In this document: positions 16,866-25,611 of the stretch, piece by piece
How positions within the stretch are numbered: position 1 is the first letter of the stretch
How the letters are laid out: each line of letters opens with the position of its first letter
Source of the DNA: Smithella sp.
Lineage (GTDB): Bacteria; Desulfobacterota; Syntrophia; Syntrophales; Smithellaceae
Assembly: GCA_017993615.1 (NCBI GenBank)
Contig: JAGOMJ010000023.1
Coordinates: 1-33,789, forward strand
Direction: 5' to 3'
Length of the DNA stretch: 33,789 nt
Notes under the pieces: model-generated
The model's input: only the letters and a program-made list of their open reading frames with translations
What the model was told of the DNA's origin: nothing
Databases searched by the model: none
Translations under genes and position numbers: made by a program

Positions 16866-17507
16866 TCAGAACCGGATTTTCAATCCCACAACGGGTGCTG
16901 TGGAGGCGCCGCCCGGGGATACAATGCGAAAGGCATCCGAGCGGTGATGAAGGCGCGTAATGAAGGAGATGCCGGGATGGGCGGGCAGACCCATTTCCAG
17001 TTCGACCATCCAATACGCCAGCCATTGGGATGTCTCACGGTCAAGAATCGCTTCCATTTCCGGTTTCTCTGTTGCATAAGAGGGGCCCAGGCCGAACGCG
17101 ATGCTTGTATCCACATACTTGTCCCAAAAAAAGGCATTCCAGCGAGCCGTTACAATGGCGTTAAATTCCCAGTGGTCCTGGATGTCGTAGAAATGCTTTA
17201 CAATCTGTCCCTCAACTTCCAGATTGGCGAGATCTTTGTATGCATAGAGACGGCGTGCCAGCGTGACGGCTGCCAGGCGGCAATCGGTCAGCCGGAGTGT
17301 TCCGGTGTCCAAAATGAAATCATCGGCATGATTTTTCGATATTTCGCCATAGTAGAGGTTGAGAGAATAAAGTTTGTCCTGTGTATCGTTGGAATAAGCC
17401 GGATCGGCCGACCAGACCATCGTCAGACATACAAGGATCAGCGTAAAAAAAAGTGTGAGAATCTGAGGAAATCTTTTTTCATGGATGTGTCGCGAGATTT
17501 TCAACAT
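16866..17507 (-). CDS. Predicted small outer-membrane beta-barrel protein
   Basis: 213 aa from ATG 17507. N-terminus is basic (KISRHIHEKRF), then a hydrophobic signal sequence (ILTLFFTLILVCLTMVW) with a likely cleavage near SADPAYS. The rest has alternating polar/aromatic strands (FYDIQDHWEFNAIVTARW, AYWMVELEMGLPAH) and ends in a strand GLKIRF with C-terminal Phe, the usual signal for BAM insertion. Spacing and the LNLYYGEIS start recall the acyloxyacyl hydrolase/PagL-like small barrels, but I do not see a sure catalytic Ser-His pair, so this is only a suggestion. A GTG at 17558 could give a 17-residue longer form. Upstream of murI by 237 bases. Confidence 0.65.
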   Translation of the reverse strand: MLKISRHIHEKRFPQILTLFFTLILVCLTMVWSADPAYSNDTQDKLYSLNLYYGEISKNHADDFILDTGTLRLTDCRLAAVTLARRLYAYKDLANLEVEGQIVKHFYDIQDHWEFNAIVTARWNAFFWDKYVDTSIAFGLGPSYATEKPEMEAILDRETSQWLAYWMVELEMGLPAHPGISFITRLHHRSDAFRIVSPGGASTAPVVGLKIRF

Positions 17508-17645
17508 AGAACCCGAGAAGGCAGTTATTTTTTGAAAATTATTTAAAAGAAAAATCACCGTAACCCATTGTCCTTGTTATTGATGTGAGAGTTCATATGA
17601 TAATCAGCCTGCCGTGTCAATGAATTATTCGTTGGGGATTCCAGG

Positions 17646-17849
17646 ATGAAAATGAAGTTTATAGAGCGTAAAAAAATCTTTATACTTTCAGTGCTTGCCG
17701 GGTGAATAAAAAACGCGCAACGGCAGGCGGATGTTTGGTATTGGTCTGAAAACGGCCCGGTTCGTCTGACAAATAATCAAGCGGTGTTTTGGCGCGGTGG
17801 ATCAAGACAGGATTTTTTCTTAAAATCCGTTGCGGTTGGCTTGTGCTGA
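17646..17849 (+). pseudogene. Short secreted-protein ORF interrupted by in-frame TGA
   Basis: ATG 17646 begins a signal-like sequence (MKMKFIERKKIFILSVLAG), which hits TGA at 17703-17705 exactly where a lipobox Cys (TGC) would be expected. The same frame then stays open for 47 codons to TGA 17847-17849, with ADVWYWSENGPVRLTNN, a pattern like the DUF4124 'Y-x-W-x-x-x-x-G-x-x-x-x-T-N' start seen after signal peptides. Read through, it would be a 67-aa secreted or lipid-anchored protein. Most likely a decayed gene or fragment; recoding is a remote option. Convergent with the Sel1 gene, whose stop is 5 bases away. Confidence 0.35.
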
Positions 17850-17854
17850 ATCGA

Positions 17855-19414
17855 TCAGACGTGCCTGTGCATCAATTCCAGACGATACCGAGCCCGCTCA
17901 TGGCCCTTTTCCGCCGCCCGGCGATACCACCGTTCAGCCTCAGCAGGATCTTCCGGAATAACAACACCCTCTTCGTATATGCCGCCCAGGGTGAATTGTG
18001 CATCGACATTGTCCTGAAGCGCTGCTTTTTGGTACCATTTGATTGCTTCAGCAAAGTCCCGGGGAACACCTTCCCCGAAAAAATATTTTAATCCCAGATT
18101 GTACTGTGCACCGGCATGCCCTTTTTCGGCCGCTTCGCGATACCACTTTGCCGCTTCAGCATCGTTTTGCGGGACACCTGACCCCTCCTGGTACATGTTG
18201 CCGAGGTTAAGCTGCGCATCGGCGAAGCCTTGTTCCGAGGCCTTTAAAAACCATTTTGCCGCTTCAACGTGGTTCTGCATAACGCCGTCGCCGTTTTTAT
18301 ACATTAAGCCCAGCCGGTTTTGAATATCGGCATCGCCCTGTTCGGCCGCTTCGCGATACCCTTTTTCGTCATCAGAAATCTCCGGCGAGGGATTGCTTTC
18401 CGTCGCTGTTGTTTCCGGAACCTCCTGCTCAATATCATGATTTTGTTCAGCAAGCTCATCAGTTACAACTATAAGCGCGTTCGCGCTTTCATCCGGTTTT
18501 GTATATGCAGTGGTTTCGTTTCCGTCAACGGGGGGCTGTGTATCGCCTGGCATGGTTTCGTGACCGGCCGGAGACAGAGCCTCCAGTTTATTTTGGGCCT
18601 CTGGATGCCCCTGTTCGGCCGCGGCGCGATACCATTTTATAGCTTTTTCATTATCCCGGGGAACGCCGGAACCTTCTTCGTATATAACGCCCAGATGATA
18701 TTGTGCATCGGCAAGGCCCTGTTCAGCCGCCTTCAGATATTGACTTACAAGGATTTGTTTGGCGTGGTCCTGTGACAGGGCTTCTTTCTTCTCGTCGGGA
18801 AACTCGTCCGGTATGGATGAAGCATCGGCGGCGTTTGATGGAAGGATGCGAGGGGATTCCTTGACCGCCCGGGCTGCTTCCCGCTGCTCGTCCTGCAGGG
18901 CTTTGCGCATGGCATCGAGTTTAGCCTGGGCATCCGTGTGTCCCTGCTTGGCTGCCTTATTGAACCATTTGACAGCTTCGGTAGAATCTTTTTGGACACC
19001 TAACCCGTCCTGGTACATGATGCCCAGATTATATTGCGCATTGGCGATACCCTGTTCCGCCGATTCCAAAAACCATTTTGCCGCTTCAATATGATCCAGT
19101 GCAACACCTTCTCCCTTGCTGTACATGAGGGCCAGATTGAATTGAGCCTGTGCATTACCCTGCTCAGCCGCTTTCAGATACCACTTGGCAGCCTTTACAT
19201 CGTCCTGTGATACTCCTTTTCCTTCCTGATACATCCAGGCAAGGTTCAGCTGGGCTTTGGCATGATTTTGCTGGGCGGCCTTGAGAAACCAGCCGACGGC
19301 TTCAGCGTCATCCTGCGGGACGGCTTCGCCCTTCCGGTAAATTAACCCCAGATTATACTGTGCGGCGGGGTTCCCTTGTTCAGCTGCGTTAAAAATATCT
19401 TTGAATGAAGCCAT
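17855..19414 (-). CDS. Sel1-repeat (SLR) protein
   Basis: 519 aa with nine full 36-residue Sel1-like repeats (pattern A-x-x-G-x-x-x-A-Q-x-x-L-G-x-x-Y-x-x-G-x-G-V) plus partial repeats. They are arranged in three blocks of 4 (~10-155), 1 (~230-265) and 4 (~357-500), split by acidic Pro/Thr-rich linkers. Sel1 repeats form alpha-solenoids that hold proteins together, often in signalling or envelope complexes. There is no signal peptide or membrane segment, and no catalytic motif, so it is probably a cytoplasmic scaffold. It stands alone between a lysA-like gene and the short broken ORF. Partner unknown. Confidence 0.92.
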   Translation of the reverse strand: MASFKDIFNAAEQGNPAAQYNLGLIYRKGEAVPQDDAEAVGWFLKAAQQNHAKAQLNLAWMYQEGKGVSQDDVKAAKWYLKAAEQGNAQAQFNLALMYSKGEGVALDHIEAAKWFLESAEQGIANAQYNLGIMYQDGLGVQKDSTEAVKWFNKAAKQGHTDAQAKLDAMRKALQDEQREAARAVKESPRILPSNAADASSIPDEFPDEKKEALSQDHAKQILVSQYLKAAEQGLADAQYHLGVIYEEGSGVPRDNEKAIKWYRAAAEQGHPEAQNKLEALSPAGHETMPGDTQPPVDGNETTAYTKPDESANALIVVTDELAEQNHDIEQEVPETTATESNPSPEISDDEKGYREAAEQGDADIQNRLGLMYKNGDGVMQNHVEAAKWFLKASEQGFADAQLNLGNMYQEGSGVPQNDAEAAKWYREAAEKGHAGAQYNLGLKYFFGEGVPRDFAEAIKWYQKAALQDNVDAQFTLGGIYEEGVVIPEDPAEAERWYRRAAEKGHERARYRLELMHRHV

Positions 19415-19524
19415 AATATCTAAAGGGTTTTGTGATGGTTGTAGAAAATTTTAAAGAAGACATGACGGTAACATCATTAATGTCCGCATGCCTCTGTCTC
19501 AATCCGTCTGGAAGTCGATTTATT

Positions 19525-19562
19525 TGACGCACGTTCAGATCAGTGAAACACTGATCTGCGTC
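19525..19562 (-). terminator. Long hairpin after the lysA-like gene
   Basis: CAGATCAGTG-AAA-CACTGATCTG (19536-19558) is a perfect 10-bp stem with a 3-base loop. Outer arms GACGC (19525-19529) and GCGTC (19558-19562) can extend it with a bulge. It lies 13 bases beyond the lysA-like stop in the direction of transcription, followed by AT-rich bases rather than a pure U tract. Confidence 0.6.
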
Positions 19563-19575
19563 ATTCCTTTTATAT

Positions 19576-20841
19576 CTACGCGTTGAAATCTTTCAGTCCG
19601 TTAAAATCCAGCGTTGCGAAATAATCCTTTATGGTTTCAGCCCGGCGGATTTGGACCACTTTTCCATTTGCTCTCAGTAGCAGTTCGGCTGAACGAAGTT
19701 TCCCGTTATAGTTGAAGCCCATGGCAAAACCGTGCGCGCCGGCATCATGGATGACGAGAATATCGCCCTGCTCCAGTTTGGGCAGCTTGCGGTCAATGGC
19801 GAATTTGTCGTTGTTTTCACAAAGCGATCCGGTGACGTCGTAAAGGATATTGTGTGATTTGCGCTCCTTGCCCAGAACGGTGATGTGATGATAGGCGCCG
19901 TAAAGCGCCGGGCGCATCAGGTTGGCCATGCAGGAATCCAGTCCGGCAAATTTTTTATAGGTGTTTTTGATATGCCGCACGCGGGAAACAAGATAACCGT
20001 AGGGTCCGGTGATGTAGCGGCCGCATTCCGTAAATAGTTTTAAAGGAGCCAGACCGTTGGCCACGATAATATCATTGTATTTTTTCCTGATGCCGCGACT
20101 CATTACGTTTACGTCGATGCTTTTTTGCTCCGGCCGGTAGGGTATTCCTACTCCACCGCCGATATTGACGAATTCGAATTTGATTTTCAGCTTCTGTGAA
20201 AGCTCAACAATCAGGTTGAACAGTATTTCCGCGGTTTCCACAAAATAATAAGGGTCAAGTTCGTTTGAAGCGACCATCGTATGAATGCCGAAACGCCGAA
20301 CGCCCTTGTCCCTGCATATTTTATAGCCTTCAAAAAGCTGTTCGCGGGTGAAACCGTATTTGGCTTCTTCCGGGTGGCCGATAATATGATTGCCTTTTTT
20401 CAGTTTGCCGGGATTGTAACGGAAACAAATCAGTGCAGGCAAGCCCGCACTTTTTTCCAAAAAGGCAATGTGGCTGATATCGTCCAGATTGATGATGGCC
20501 TTTAATTTTTTGGCCAGCAGAAAATCTTCCACTGGGGTATCGTTTGAGGAGAACATGATTTCTTCGCCGGTAATGCCGGTTTTCTGTGCCATCATCAATT
20601 CGGCCAGCGAACTGCAATCGGCGCCATAACCTTCCTTGTGAAGGATTTTCATCAAATAGGGATTGGGAGCAGCCTTAACGGCAAAAAATTCTTTAAATCC
20701 TTCATTCCAGTTGAAGGCGTTTATGAAAGCGCGGGCATTGTCCCGGATGGCTTTTTCGTCATAAATATGAAAGGGCGTCGGATAATCTTTAATGATATTT
20801 TCGATTTGCTTTTTCGAAAAAGGTAAAATCTTTTGAGGCAT
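19576..20841 (-). CDS. lysA: Diaminopimelate decarboxylase-like PLP enzyme
   Basis: 421 aa, a fold-III PLP decarboxylase. Seen: PTPFHIYDEKAI at the N-terminus, EFFAVKAAPNP (PLP Lys, ~58), FVNIGGGVGIPY (Gly-rich phosphate site), FTECGRYITGPYG (the usual E-P-G-R block, here ECGR) and VTGSLCENNDKFA (the C-E-S-x-D block, here CENND, with the partner active-site Cys). This points to meso-diaminopimelate decarboxylation to lysine; arginine/ornithine-type relatives are less likely. ATG 20841 has AGGAAG 6 bases upstream; the longer frame begins TTG. A lysine source close to the lysine-aminomutase operon may be relevant, but they are separate units. Confidence 0.85.
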   Translation of the reverse strand: MPQKILPFSKKQIENIIKDYPTPFHIYDEKAIRDNARAFINAFNWNEGFKEFFAVKAAPNPYLMKILHKEGYGADCSSLAELMMAQKTGITGEEIMFSSNDTPVEDFLLAKKLKAIINLDDISHIAFLEKSAGLPALICFRYNPGKLKKGNHIIGHPEEAKYGFTREQLFEGYKICRDKGVRRFGIHTMVASNELDPYYFVETAEILFNLIVELSQKLKIKFEFVNIGGGVGIPYRPEQKSIDVNVMSRGIRKKYNDIIVANGLAPLKLFTECGRYITGPYGYLVSRVRHIKNTYKKFAGLDSCMANLMRPALYGAYHHITVLGKERKSHNILYDVTGSLCENNDKFAIDRKLPKLEQGDILVIHDAGAHGFAMGFNYNGKLRSAELLLRANGKVVQIRRAETIKDYFATLDFNGLKDFNA

Positions 20842-20946
20842 AACAGTCTTCCTGGATAAAAATAATTTACGTGAAATCAAGCGTGTTGTTAAATTTACGG
20901 CAAAACCGGAAAATTATCAATACTATTTTGAAACGGGACATATCTG

Positions 20947-21948
20947 TTATGTGATAAAGAGTTGGACACAAAGATAGATGATCGAGGAGAGAATCGCGGC
21001 AGCGGGAATGGTCAGTATCCAGGCCCAGATAATTTTTCCGGCAACACCCCAACGCACAGCGGAAAGTCTTCTCGTGGACCCGACGCCGACGATCGCGCCG
21101 GTAATGGTATGGGTTGTACTTACGGGAATACCGGCAACCGTAGCGCCGATAATCGAGCAGGCCGCCGCCGTCTCCGCACTGAATCCGCCCATCGGCTGAA
21201 GCTTGGTTATTTTTGTTCCCATCGTTTTCACGATTCGCCATCCGCCGAACATGGTTCCCAGTGAAATCATGGAATAGCAGGCAATAATGACCCAAACAGG
21301 AATGTAAAACGTATCACCCAGCAATCCCTTGCTGAACAGTGCCATGGCGATGATTCCCATGGTTTTTTGCGCATCGTTCATACCGTGTCCCAACGAATAC
21401 ACCGCGGCAGATAAAAGTTGAAGTTTCCGGAATAGTTTGTCGGATTTGCCGATGTTGGAGTTGTGGCTCAAATTCATGGCCGTGACCATAAAAATAAAAC
21501 CCAGCGCCATTCCGATGGCCGGAGATACGATGATGAAAACAGTCGTTTTGATGATGCCTGCCCATACCAGGGTGCTGAAGCCAGCTTTCGAGATGGCGGC
21601 TCCGATTAATCCGCCGATGAGTGCATGAGACGAACTGCTGGGTAAACCATAGTACCATGTAATGATGTTCCAGATAATCGCTCCGCCTAACGCGGCAAGG
21701 ATGACCAGATTATCAACAATGTCAATATTAATAATTCCTTTACCTACCGTGTGGGCAACAGCTGTTCCCACAAAGAAGACGGCGGCAAAGTTGAAAAAGG
21801 CGGCCCAGATGACGGCGTATTTGGGTGAGAGAACGCGGGTAGAAACGACAGTGGATATGGAATTGGCAGAATCATGAAAACCATTTAGAAAATCAAAGGC
21901 AAGCGCACCAATGATGAGAAAAACAACAAACGCCATTGAATCAAGCAT
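20947..21948 (-). CDS. Inorganic phosphate transporter, PiT family
   Basis: 333 aa with about ten hydrophobic segments. Carries both PiT signatures: FDFLNGFHDSANSISTVVST (~19-38) and LGHGMNDAQKTMGIIA (~195-210), the inverted halves that bind phosphate and cation. Imports phosphate (metal-phosphate or Na/H-coupled). Its start overlaps the end of the DUF47 gene by 8 bases, a standard pair. The length lacks the long cytoplasmic loop of E. coli PitA. Confidence 0.95.
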   Translation of the reverse strand: MLDSMAFVVFLIIGALAFDFLNGFHDSANSISTVVSTRVLSPKYAVIWAAFFNFAAVFFVGTAVAHTVGKGIINIDIVDNLVILAALGGAIIWNIITWYYGLPSSSSHALIGGLIGAAISKAGFSTLVWAGIIKTTVFIIVSPAIGMALGFIFMVTAMNLSHNSNIGKSDKLFRKLQLLSAAVYSLGHGMNDAQKTMGIIAMALFSKGLLGDTFYIPVWVIIACYSMISLGTMFGGWRIVKTMGTKITKLQPMGGFSAETAAACSIIGATVAGIPVSTTHTITGAIVGVGSTRRLSAVRWGVAGKIIWAWILTIPAAAILSSIIYLCVQLFIT

Positions 21949-22561
21949 GTTTCAGGACGATCCCCTCCACGATGTTGGATACGTCTTCGCAGACATCAAT
22001 TGCTTCTTCAAGGAGTTGAAAAATATCTTTCCATTTTACAAGCTCAATGGCGTCTTTTTCGGTTTCGAAAAGATTGGCCATAATGGACCTTAGCGTGATA
22101 TCTCCGGCATTTTCAAGGGTATTTATTTCCACGCAACCGGCAAGAATCATGTCGGAGTTTTTCATGTTCCGCATGGCCTGAATAATGGTTTTCAGCTTTT
22201 TGATCGCATCATTCAGGATTTGTGCCTGTTTGATGATTTCATCCGACGTTCGTTTGACTTTATACAGATGAATCCGGACGGCTGTTGCTTCAATGACATC
22301 CATAATGCTGTCCATTTTATTGACCAGTGCGTAAATATCTTCCCGGTCAATAGGCGTAAGGAATGTCTTGTGCATTTTTTCGTATGTTTTATGGGTGATG
22401 CCGTCGGCTTCGTGCTCAATTTCCTTGAGTTTGGCGACCCGCACATCGGAATAATCCCGGGTCTGAGCCATTTCCAGAAACAGCTTGCCGCCTTCCTCAA
22501 TTTTATCGGCAAGTTCATCAAAAAGTTCAAAAAAATTTTCTTCTTTGGGGAACAAGCGCAT
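21941..22561 (-). CDS. DUF47/PhoU-like phosphate transport regulator
   Basis: 206 aa, almost entirely alpha-helical with heptads and acidic faces (FELFDELADKIEEGGKLFLEMA, KEIEHEADGITHKTYEKM; positions ~10-75), as in the PhoU-like DUF47 family that partners with PiT transporters. ATG 22561 is preceded by a strong AAGGAGG. The ORF upstream extension (19 residues) is not conserved in style. It is thought to modulate the PiT pump; the mechanism is unknown. Confidence 0.92.
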   Translation of the reverse strand: MRLFPKEENFFELFDELADKIEEGGKLFLEMAQTRDYSDVRVAKLKEIEHEADGITHKTYEKMHKTFLTPIDREDIYALVNKMDSIMDVIEATAVRIHLYKVKRTSDEIIKQAQILNDAIKKLKTIIQAMRNMKNSDMILAGCVEINTLENAGDITLRSIMANLFETEKDAIELVKWKDIFQLLEEAIDVCEDVSNIVEGIVLKHA

Positions 22562-22699
22562 GAGATAAACCTCCTTGCGTTCCTGGTGTAATCCGTGCTG
22601 ACGGAACGTCAGCAAATTACTGGCAGTGCTCTAGCGAATTATCAGGAAAAATGCAAGAATTAAAACCGCCAGAACAAAGAAGAAAGGAATTAAATCCTT

Positions 22700-23194
22700 T
22701 TATTTAAGCACCTTAGCGTAAATAATTTTTCCGTCCCCTTCCGAGTAAAAATTCTTCAGAAAAGCTTCCTTGGCATAACCGCAGGACTCATAAAATTTAT
22801 GGGTGGGCGTGTATTGTGCCCGCGAGGAGGTCTCCGCGTATATTTGCCTGCCGCCGTTTTGATAAATGCGGTTTTCTGTTTCGGCCATCAGCATTTTTCC
22901 GACTCCCAGCCCCTGTAAATCTTTGGCAACGACGATCCAGTAAAGATCGTAGCTCCCGGCCGTGGCCGGTATGAGGCCGTAGCACGTATAGCCGACGACC
23001 TGGTTTTCAATTTCGGCAAATAAAAACTGGTAAGAACTGACCTCCTGTTTGTCCAGTTTATCTTCAGCCAGTTCGATGGCTATTTCGATTTCTTCATCAG
23101 AAAAGAAGCCGCTGGATTCCACCATATCGGCAATGACTTCGATGTCGGAAGGTTTAATTTGCTGGCGATAGATAAATTTTTTCATATTTTGCAT
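22700..23194 (-). CDS. GNAT-family acetyltransferase
   Basis: 164 aa. The acetyl-CoA loop is seen as LQGLGVGKMLMAETENRI (~95-112; R/Q-x-x-G-x-G/A signature), preceded by the beta4 strand YDLYWIVVAKD and followed by the beta5/alpha4 block YAETSSRAQYTPTHKFYESCGY. Acetylates an amine of an unknown substrate. Starts at TGATG, sharing the DUF486 stop (the ATG overlaps TGA), so the last gene of the five-gene KamA operon. In that context it could acetylate beta-lysine or its ligation product (inference), similar in role, not sequence length, to AblB of methanogens. Confidence 0.87.
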   Translation of the reverse strand: MQNMKKFIYRQQIKPSDIEVIADMVESSGFFSDEEIEIAIELAEDKLDKQEVSSYQFLFAEIENQVVGYTCYGLIPATAGSYDLYWIVVAKDLQGLGVGKMLMAETENRIYQNGGRQIYAETSSRAQYTPTHKFYESCGYAKEAFLKNFYSEGDGKIIYAKVLK

Positions 23195-23541
23195 CACGTA
23201 TGCGGGAGGCCTTCACGAAACATGAAGTAAACCGCTCCGACTAGGCAAAGGCCGGCCCACAGAAAATCCATCTTCAACGGTTGTTTCATATACATGATCG
23301 CAAAACCGGCAAATACAATCATGGTAATCACTTCCTGAATCACTTTAAGCTGTCCCAGGCTGTAATAATGAAAACCGATACGATTGGCGGGAACCTGTAA
23401 AACATATTCAAAAAAGGCGACGCCCCAACTGAACAAGATGACAAACAATAAAGGCTTGTGGTTGAAGTTTTTCAGATGTCCGTACCAGGCAAACGTCATG
23501 AATAAGTTGGAAAAGAAAAGGAATATGATGGTTTTTAACAC
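23194..23541 (-). CDS. DUF486 family small membrane protein
   Basis: 115 aa with four hydrophobic segments and the family sequence SNLFMTFAWYGHLKN (~11-25) and LQVPANRIGFHYYSLGQLKVIQEVIT. DUF486 proteins resemble half-size drug/metabolite (DMT) transporters and may act as dimers. Start is GTG 23541 with AAGGAG 11 bases upstream. It lies between the ATP-grasp and GNAT genes, separated by 5 bases and an overlap, so it may export or import the operon's product. The family's function is not established. Confidence 0.88.
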   Translation of the reverse strand: MLKTIIFLFFSNLFMTFAWYGHLKNFNHKPLLFVILFSWGVAFFEYVLQVPANRIGFHYYSLGQLKVIQEVITMIVFAGFAIMYMKQPLKMDFLWAGLCLVGAVYFMFREGLPHT

Positions 23542-23546
23542 AGATA

Positions 23547-24548
23547 TTAGATCTCCTTGGATATAGATTTCAACGCGTTATCAATAATTAAACCGATAGC
23601 CTCGTGATATTTAATTTCAGCCCTCTCCAGCGCCGCAGCAAAACCGGCATCCGGCGACAAACACGGATTGGTGTTGACCTCCAATACCCAGGGCTTGTTG
23701 TTCTTGTCAACACGAAAGTCAACACGCGCGTACCCGCGCAACGAAAAAATATTCCAGCACTGCAGGGCAATGTCCTGTAAGGACGATATGAGGAGGGCAT
23801 CCTCGTCATCAAAATTGAATTTTCGCACTGTATTATTGTATTCAAAGGAATCCGCGTCCCATTTGGCCTTGTAATCAACAATTTTCAATTTATCCGGAGC
23901 ATAATCCTGAAACAGCATTTCCGCTATCGGCAAAACTCTGGCCCCGGCCTGATCAGACATTAAAGCAACGTTGAACTCGCGGCCGTCGATGTAGGCTTCG
24001 GCGTAACAAGAGCCGCCCAATTTTTTTTCGCGGAGTTTCATTTCTTTGATGATCGCAGTTTTGTCCGTATAGGAAATCAGTGAGTTTTCATCAAGACCGA
24101 TCGAGGCATGTTCCCAGGACGACTTGATTAAAAATTTTCCGCCATCATCCTGTCGGAAGATGATGCCATTCTGTTCCAGCCAATCCGGCGTGGCAATGCC
24201 GGCATCGCGCATGATTTTTTTGGCCGTCGGCTTGTTGGACGTGAGGTATATGGCGTGTGTCGGGCAACCGGTATAAGGAATCTGCAACACATCAAGAACA
24301 GCGGGAGCGAAATGAATCAGGCTGCCTTTGGAGTCCAGGGTTTCTACAATATTAAAAACGACCGCCGGTTTCAATGATTGCAGCATGGTTATGGTACGAT
24401 TCAGGTTGAGTTCAAAAGGCAGCAAAACCGGTTCATAATGCAGCGTGCGCACGGCGTCGGCAATGGCTTCGGCCTGCACGAGACAATCCAGTTCGTCCAG
24501 GCTGCCATCCGTTGCGATATCACTGTGCAGAATAACTACTTTTTTCAT
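23547..24548 (-). CDS. ATP-grasp ligase (D-Ala-D-Ala ligase-like), second copy
   Basis: 333 aa with the ATP-grasp fold of the Ddl group. The C-terminal metal/ATP residues are in VDFRVDKNNKPWVLEVNTNP (Glu ~290, Asn ~292). The canonical Ddl N-terminal GG-x-S-x-E signature is absent; it starts KKVVILHSDIATDGSLDELD, so D-Ala-D-Ala synthesis is unlikely. Ligates a carboxylate (activated as acyl-phosphate) to an amine, probably amino acids or peptides. The 24554-25573 gene is a related ligase just 5 bases upstream, so two successive ligations are implied. Substrates unknown. Confidence 0.85.
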   Translation of the reverse strand: MKKVVILHSDIATDGSLDELDCLVQAEAIADAVRTLHYEPVLLPFELNLNRTITMLQSLKPAVVFNIVETLDSKGSLIHFAPAVLDVLQIPYTGCPTHAIYLTSNKPTAKKIMRDAGIATPDWLEQNGIIFRQDDGGKFLIKSSWEHASIGLDENSLISYTDKTAIIKEMKLREKKLGGSCYAEAYIDGREFNVALMSDQAGARVLPIAEMLFQDYAPDKLKIVDYKAKWDADSFEYNNTVRKFNFDDEDALLISSLQDIALQCWNIFSLRGYARVDFRVDKNNKPWVLEVNTNPCLSPDAGFAAALERAEIKYHEAIGLIIDNALKSISKEI

Positions 24549-24553
24549 AAAAA

Positions 24554-25573
24554 TTATTTACACCGGTTTTCAGGATGATTTTTTACACGTTGGAGCGCCG
24601 ATTTAATGATGGCGCAGATCAGCTCATGATAGCTCATGCCAATTTTAGAACACAGGATGGGCAAATCCGAACGCACCGGGTTGAGACCGGCCAGCGAATT
24701 GACTTCCATAAAATGGGGAACATCGTACGTGTTGGAGCGAAGGTCAACACGACCGGCATCTCTTAAATCCAATGCCCTCCAGGCCATTAATGAAATGTCC
24801 GCAGCCTTTCGGGCCTCTGGATCATCGACCAGGACATAGTCAACCAGTTTGTCGTAGTGTTCTTTGTTTTCGTAGGAGTAGGCGTTTTTTTCGGCTTCCG
24901 GTTTTAAAATAACTTCCAGAACGCCCAAGGCGCGGGCGTCTTTGCCTGTTCCCAGGATACCGACTGTGAATTCGCGTCCCGGCAGATACGTTTCCACCAG
25001 CACAGGCTGCCGGAAAGTCTTTAAAAGATTCAGGCAGACGGCACGCAGGTTTTTTCGGCTGGTGATTTTGGATAGGGCTGTGATGCCCTTTCCCGTTCCT
25101 TCCGCCACCGGTTTGGCAAAAAGCGGAAAGGGAAGGGAGATTGTGTCGATGTGAGCGGCTGTGTCGACCACGACAAAAGCGGGAGTGGGAATGCCGGCAT
25201 CACGGAGAATCTGTTTGGTAAAGCCCTTATGCAGCGTGATGGCGTTGCCCAGAGGATCGGAAAAGGTGTAGGGGATGTTGTAGGCTTCCAAAAGAGCGGG
25301 GACCTGTGCTTCCCGGCCGAAACCGTACATGCCTTCGGCAATGTTGAAAACCAGATCCCAGCGGTCTCCCGCAACAAGCCTTCGGGACAGAGCTTTAATA
25401 TTGCCGATCCGGTCGGCCTGAAAACCGTTGTCCAGAATGACGCGTTCAATGGCTTCGATGGTTTCGGGAAGATCGAATTCAGCCGTTTCTTCGAGACCGT
25501 ATCCTTCCTTCAGGTAATCGTCGCGCATATCATAGGTGAGACCGATTTTGAGTTTCTTGCTGACGCGACTCAC
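24554..25573 (-). CDS. ATP-grasp ligase (D-Ala-D-Ala ligase-like), first copy
   Basis: 339 aa. ATP-grasp core with NIAEGMYGFGREAQVPALLEAY (~77-98, the substrate region shared with Ddl), FAKPVAEGTGKGITALSKI (phosphate loop), GREFTVGILG, and EVNSLAGLNP (Glu 290, Asn 292). It lacks the Ddl GG-x-S-x-E start and has a divergent N-terminus (MRDDYLKEGYGLEETAE). Start GTG 25573; no tight Shine-Dalgarno, 38 bases after the KamA stop. With its neighbour it suggests a small-peptide or amino-acid conjugate pathway; the fold is firm, the substrate is not. Confidence 0.85.
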   Translation of the reverse strand: MSRVSKKLKIGLTYDMRDDYLKEGYGLEETAEFDLPETIEAIERVILDNGFQADRIGNIKALSRRLVAGDRWDLVFNIAEGMYGFGREAQVPALLEAYNIPYTFSDPLGNAITLHKGFTKQILRDAGIPTPAFVVVDTAAHIDTISLPFPLFAKPVAEGTGKGITALSKITSRKNLRAVCLNLLKTFRQPVLVETYLPGREFTVGILGTGKDARALGVLEVILKPEAEKNAYSYENKEHYDKLVDYVLVDDPEARKAADISLMAWRALDLRDAGRVDLRSNTYDVPHFMEVNSLAGLNPVRSDLPILCSKIGMSYHELICAIIKSALQRVKNHPENRCK

Positions 25574-25611
25574 GGTTGAATTTTATACCCCCTGTCGTCA
25601 AGACTGCCTGT

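Noticed and set aside
17703..17760. Selenocysteine insertion at TGA 17703
   Set aside because: No clear SECIS stem-loop right after the TGA and no known selenoprotein with this shape; a decayed gene is simpler.
22683..22700. AAAGGA/TCCTTT hairpin at the end of the GNAT gene
   Set aside because: Only a 6-bp AT-rich stem that abuts the GNAT stop codon, with a mixed T/C tail; too weak to call a terminator.
23547..25573. Tandem D-Ala-D-Ala ligases for peptidoglycan
   Set aside because: Both lack the Ddl N-terminal signature, and there is no mur/fts neighbourhood here.
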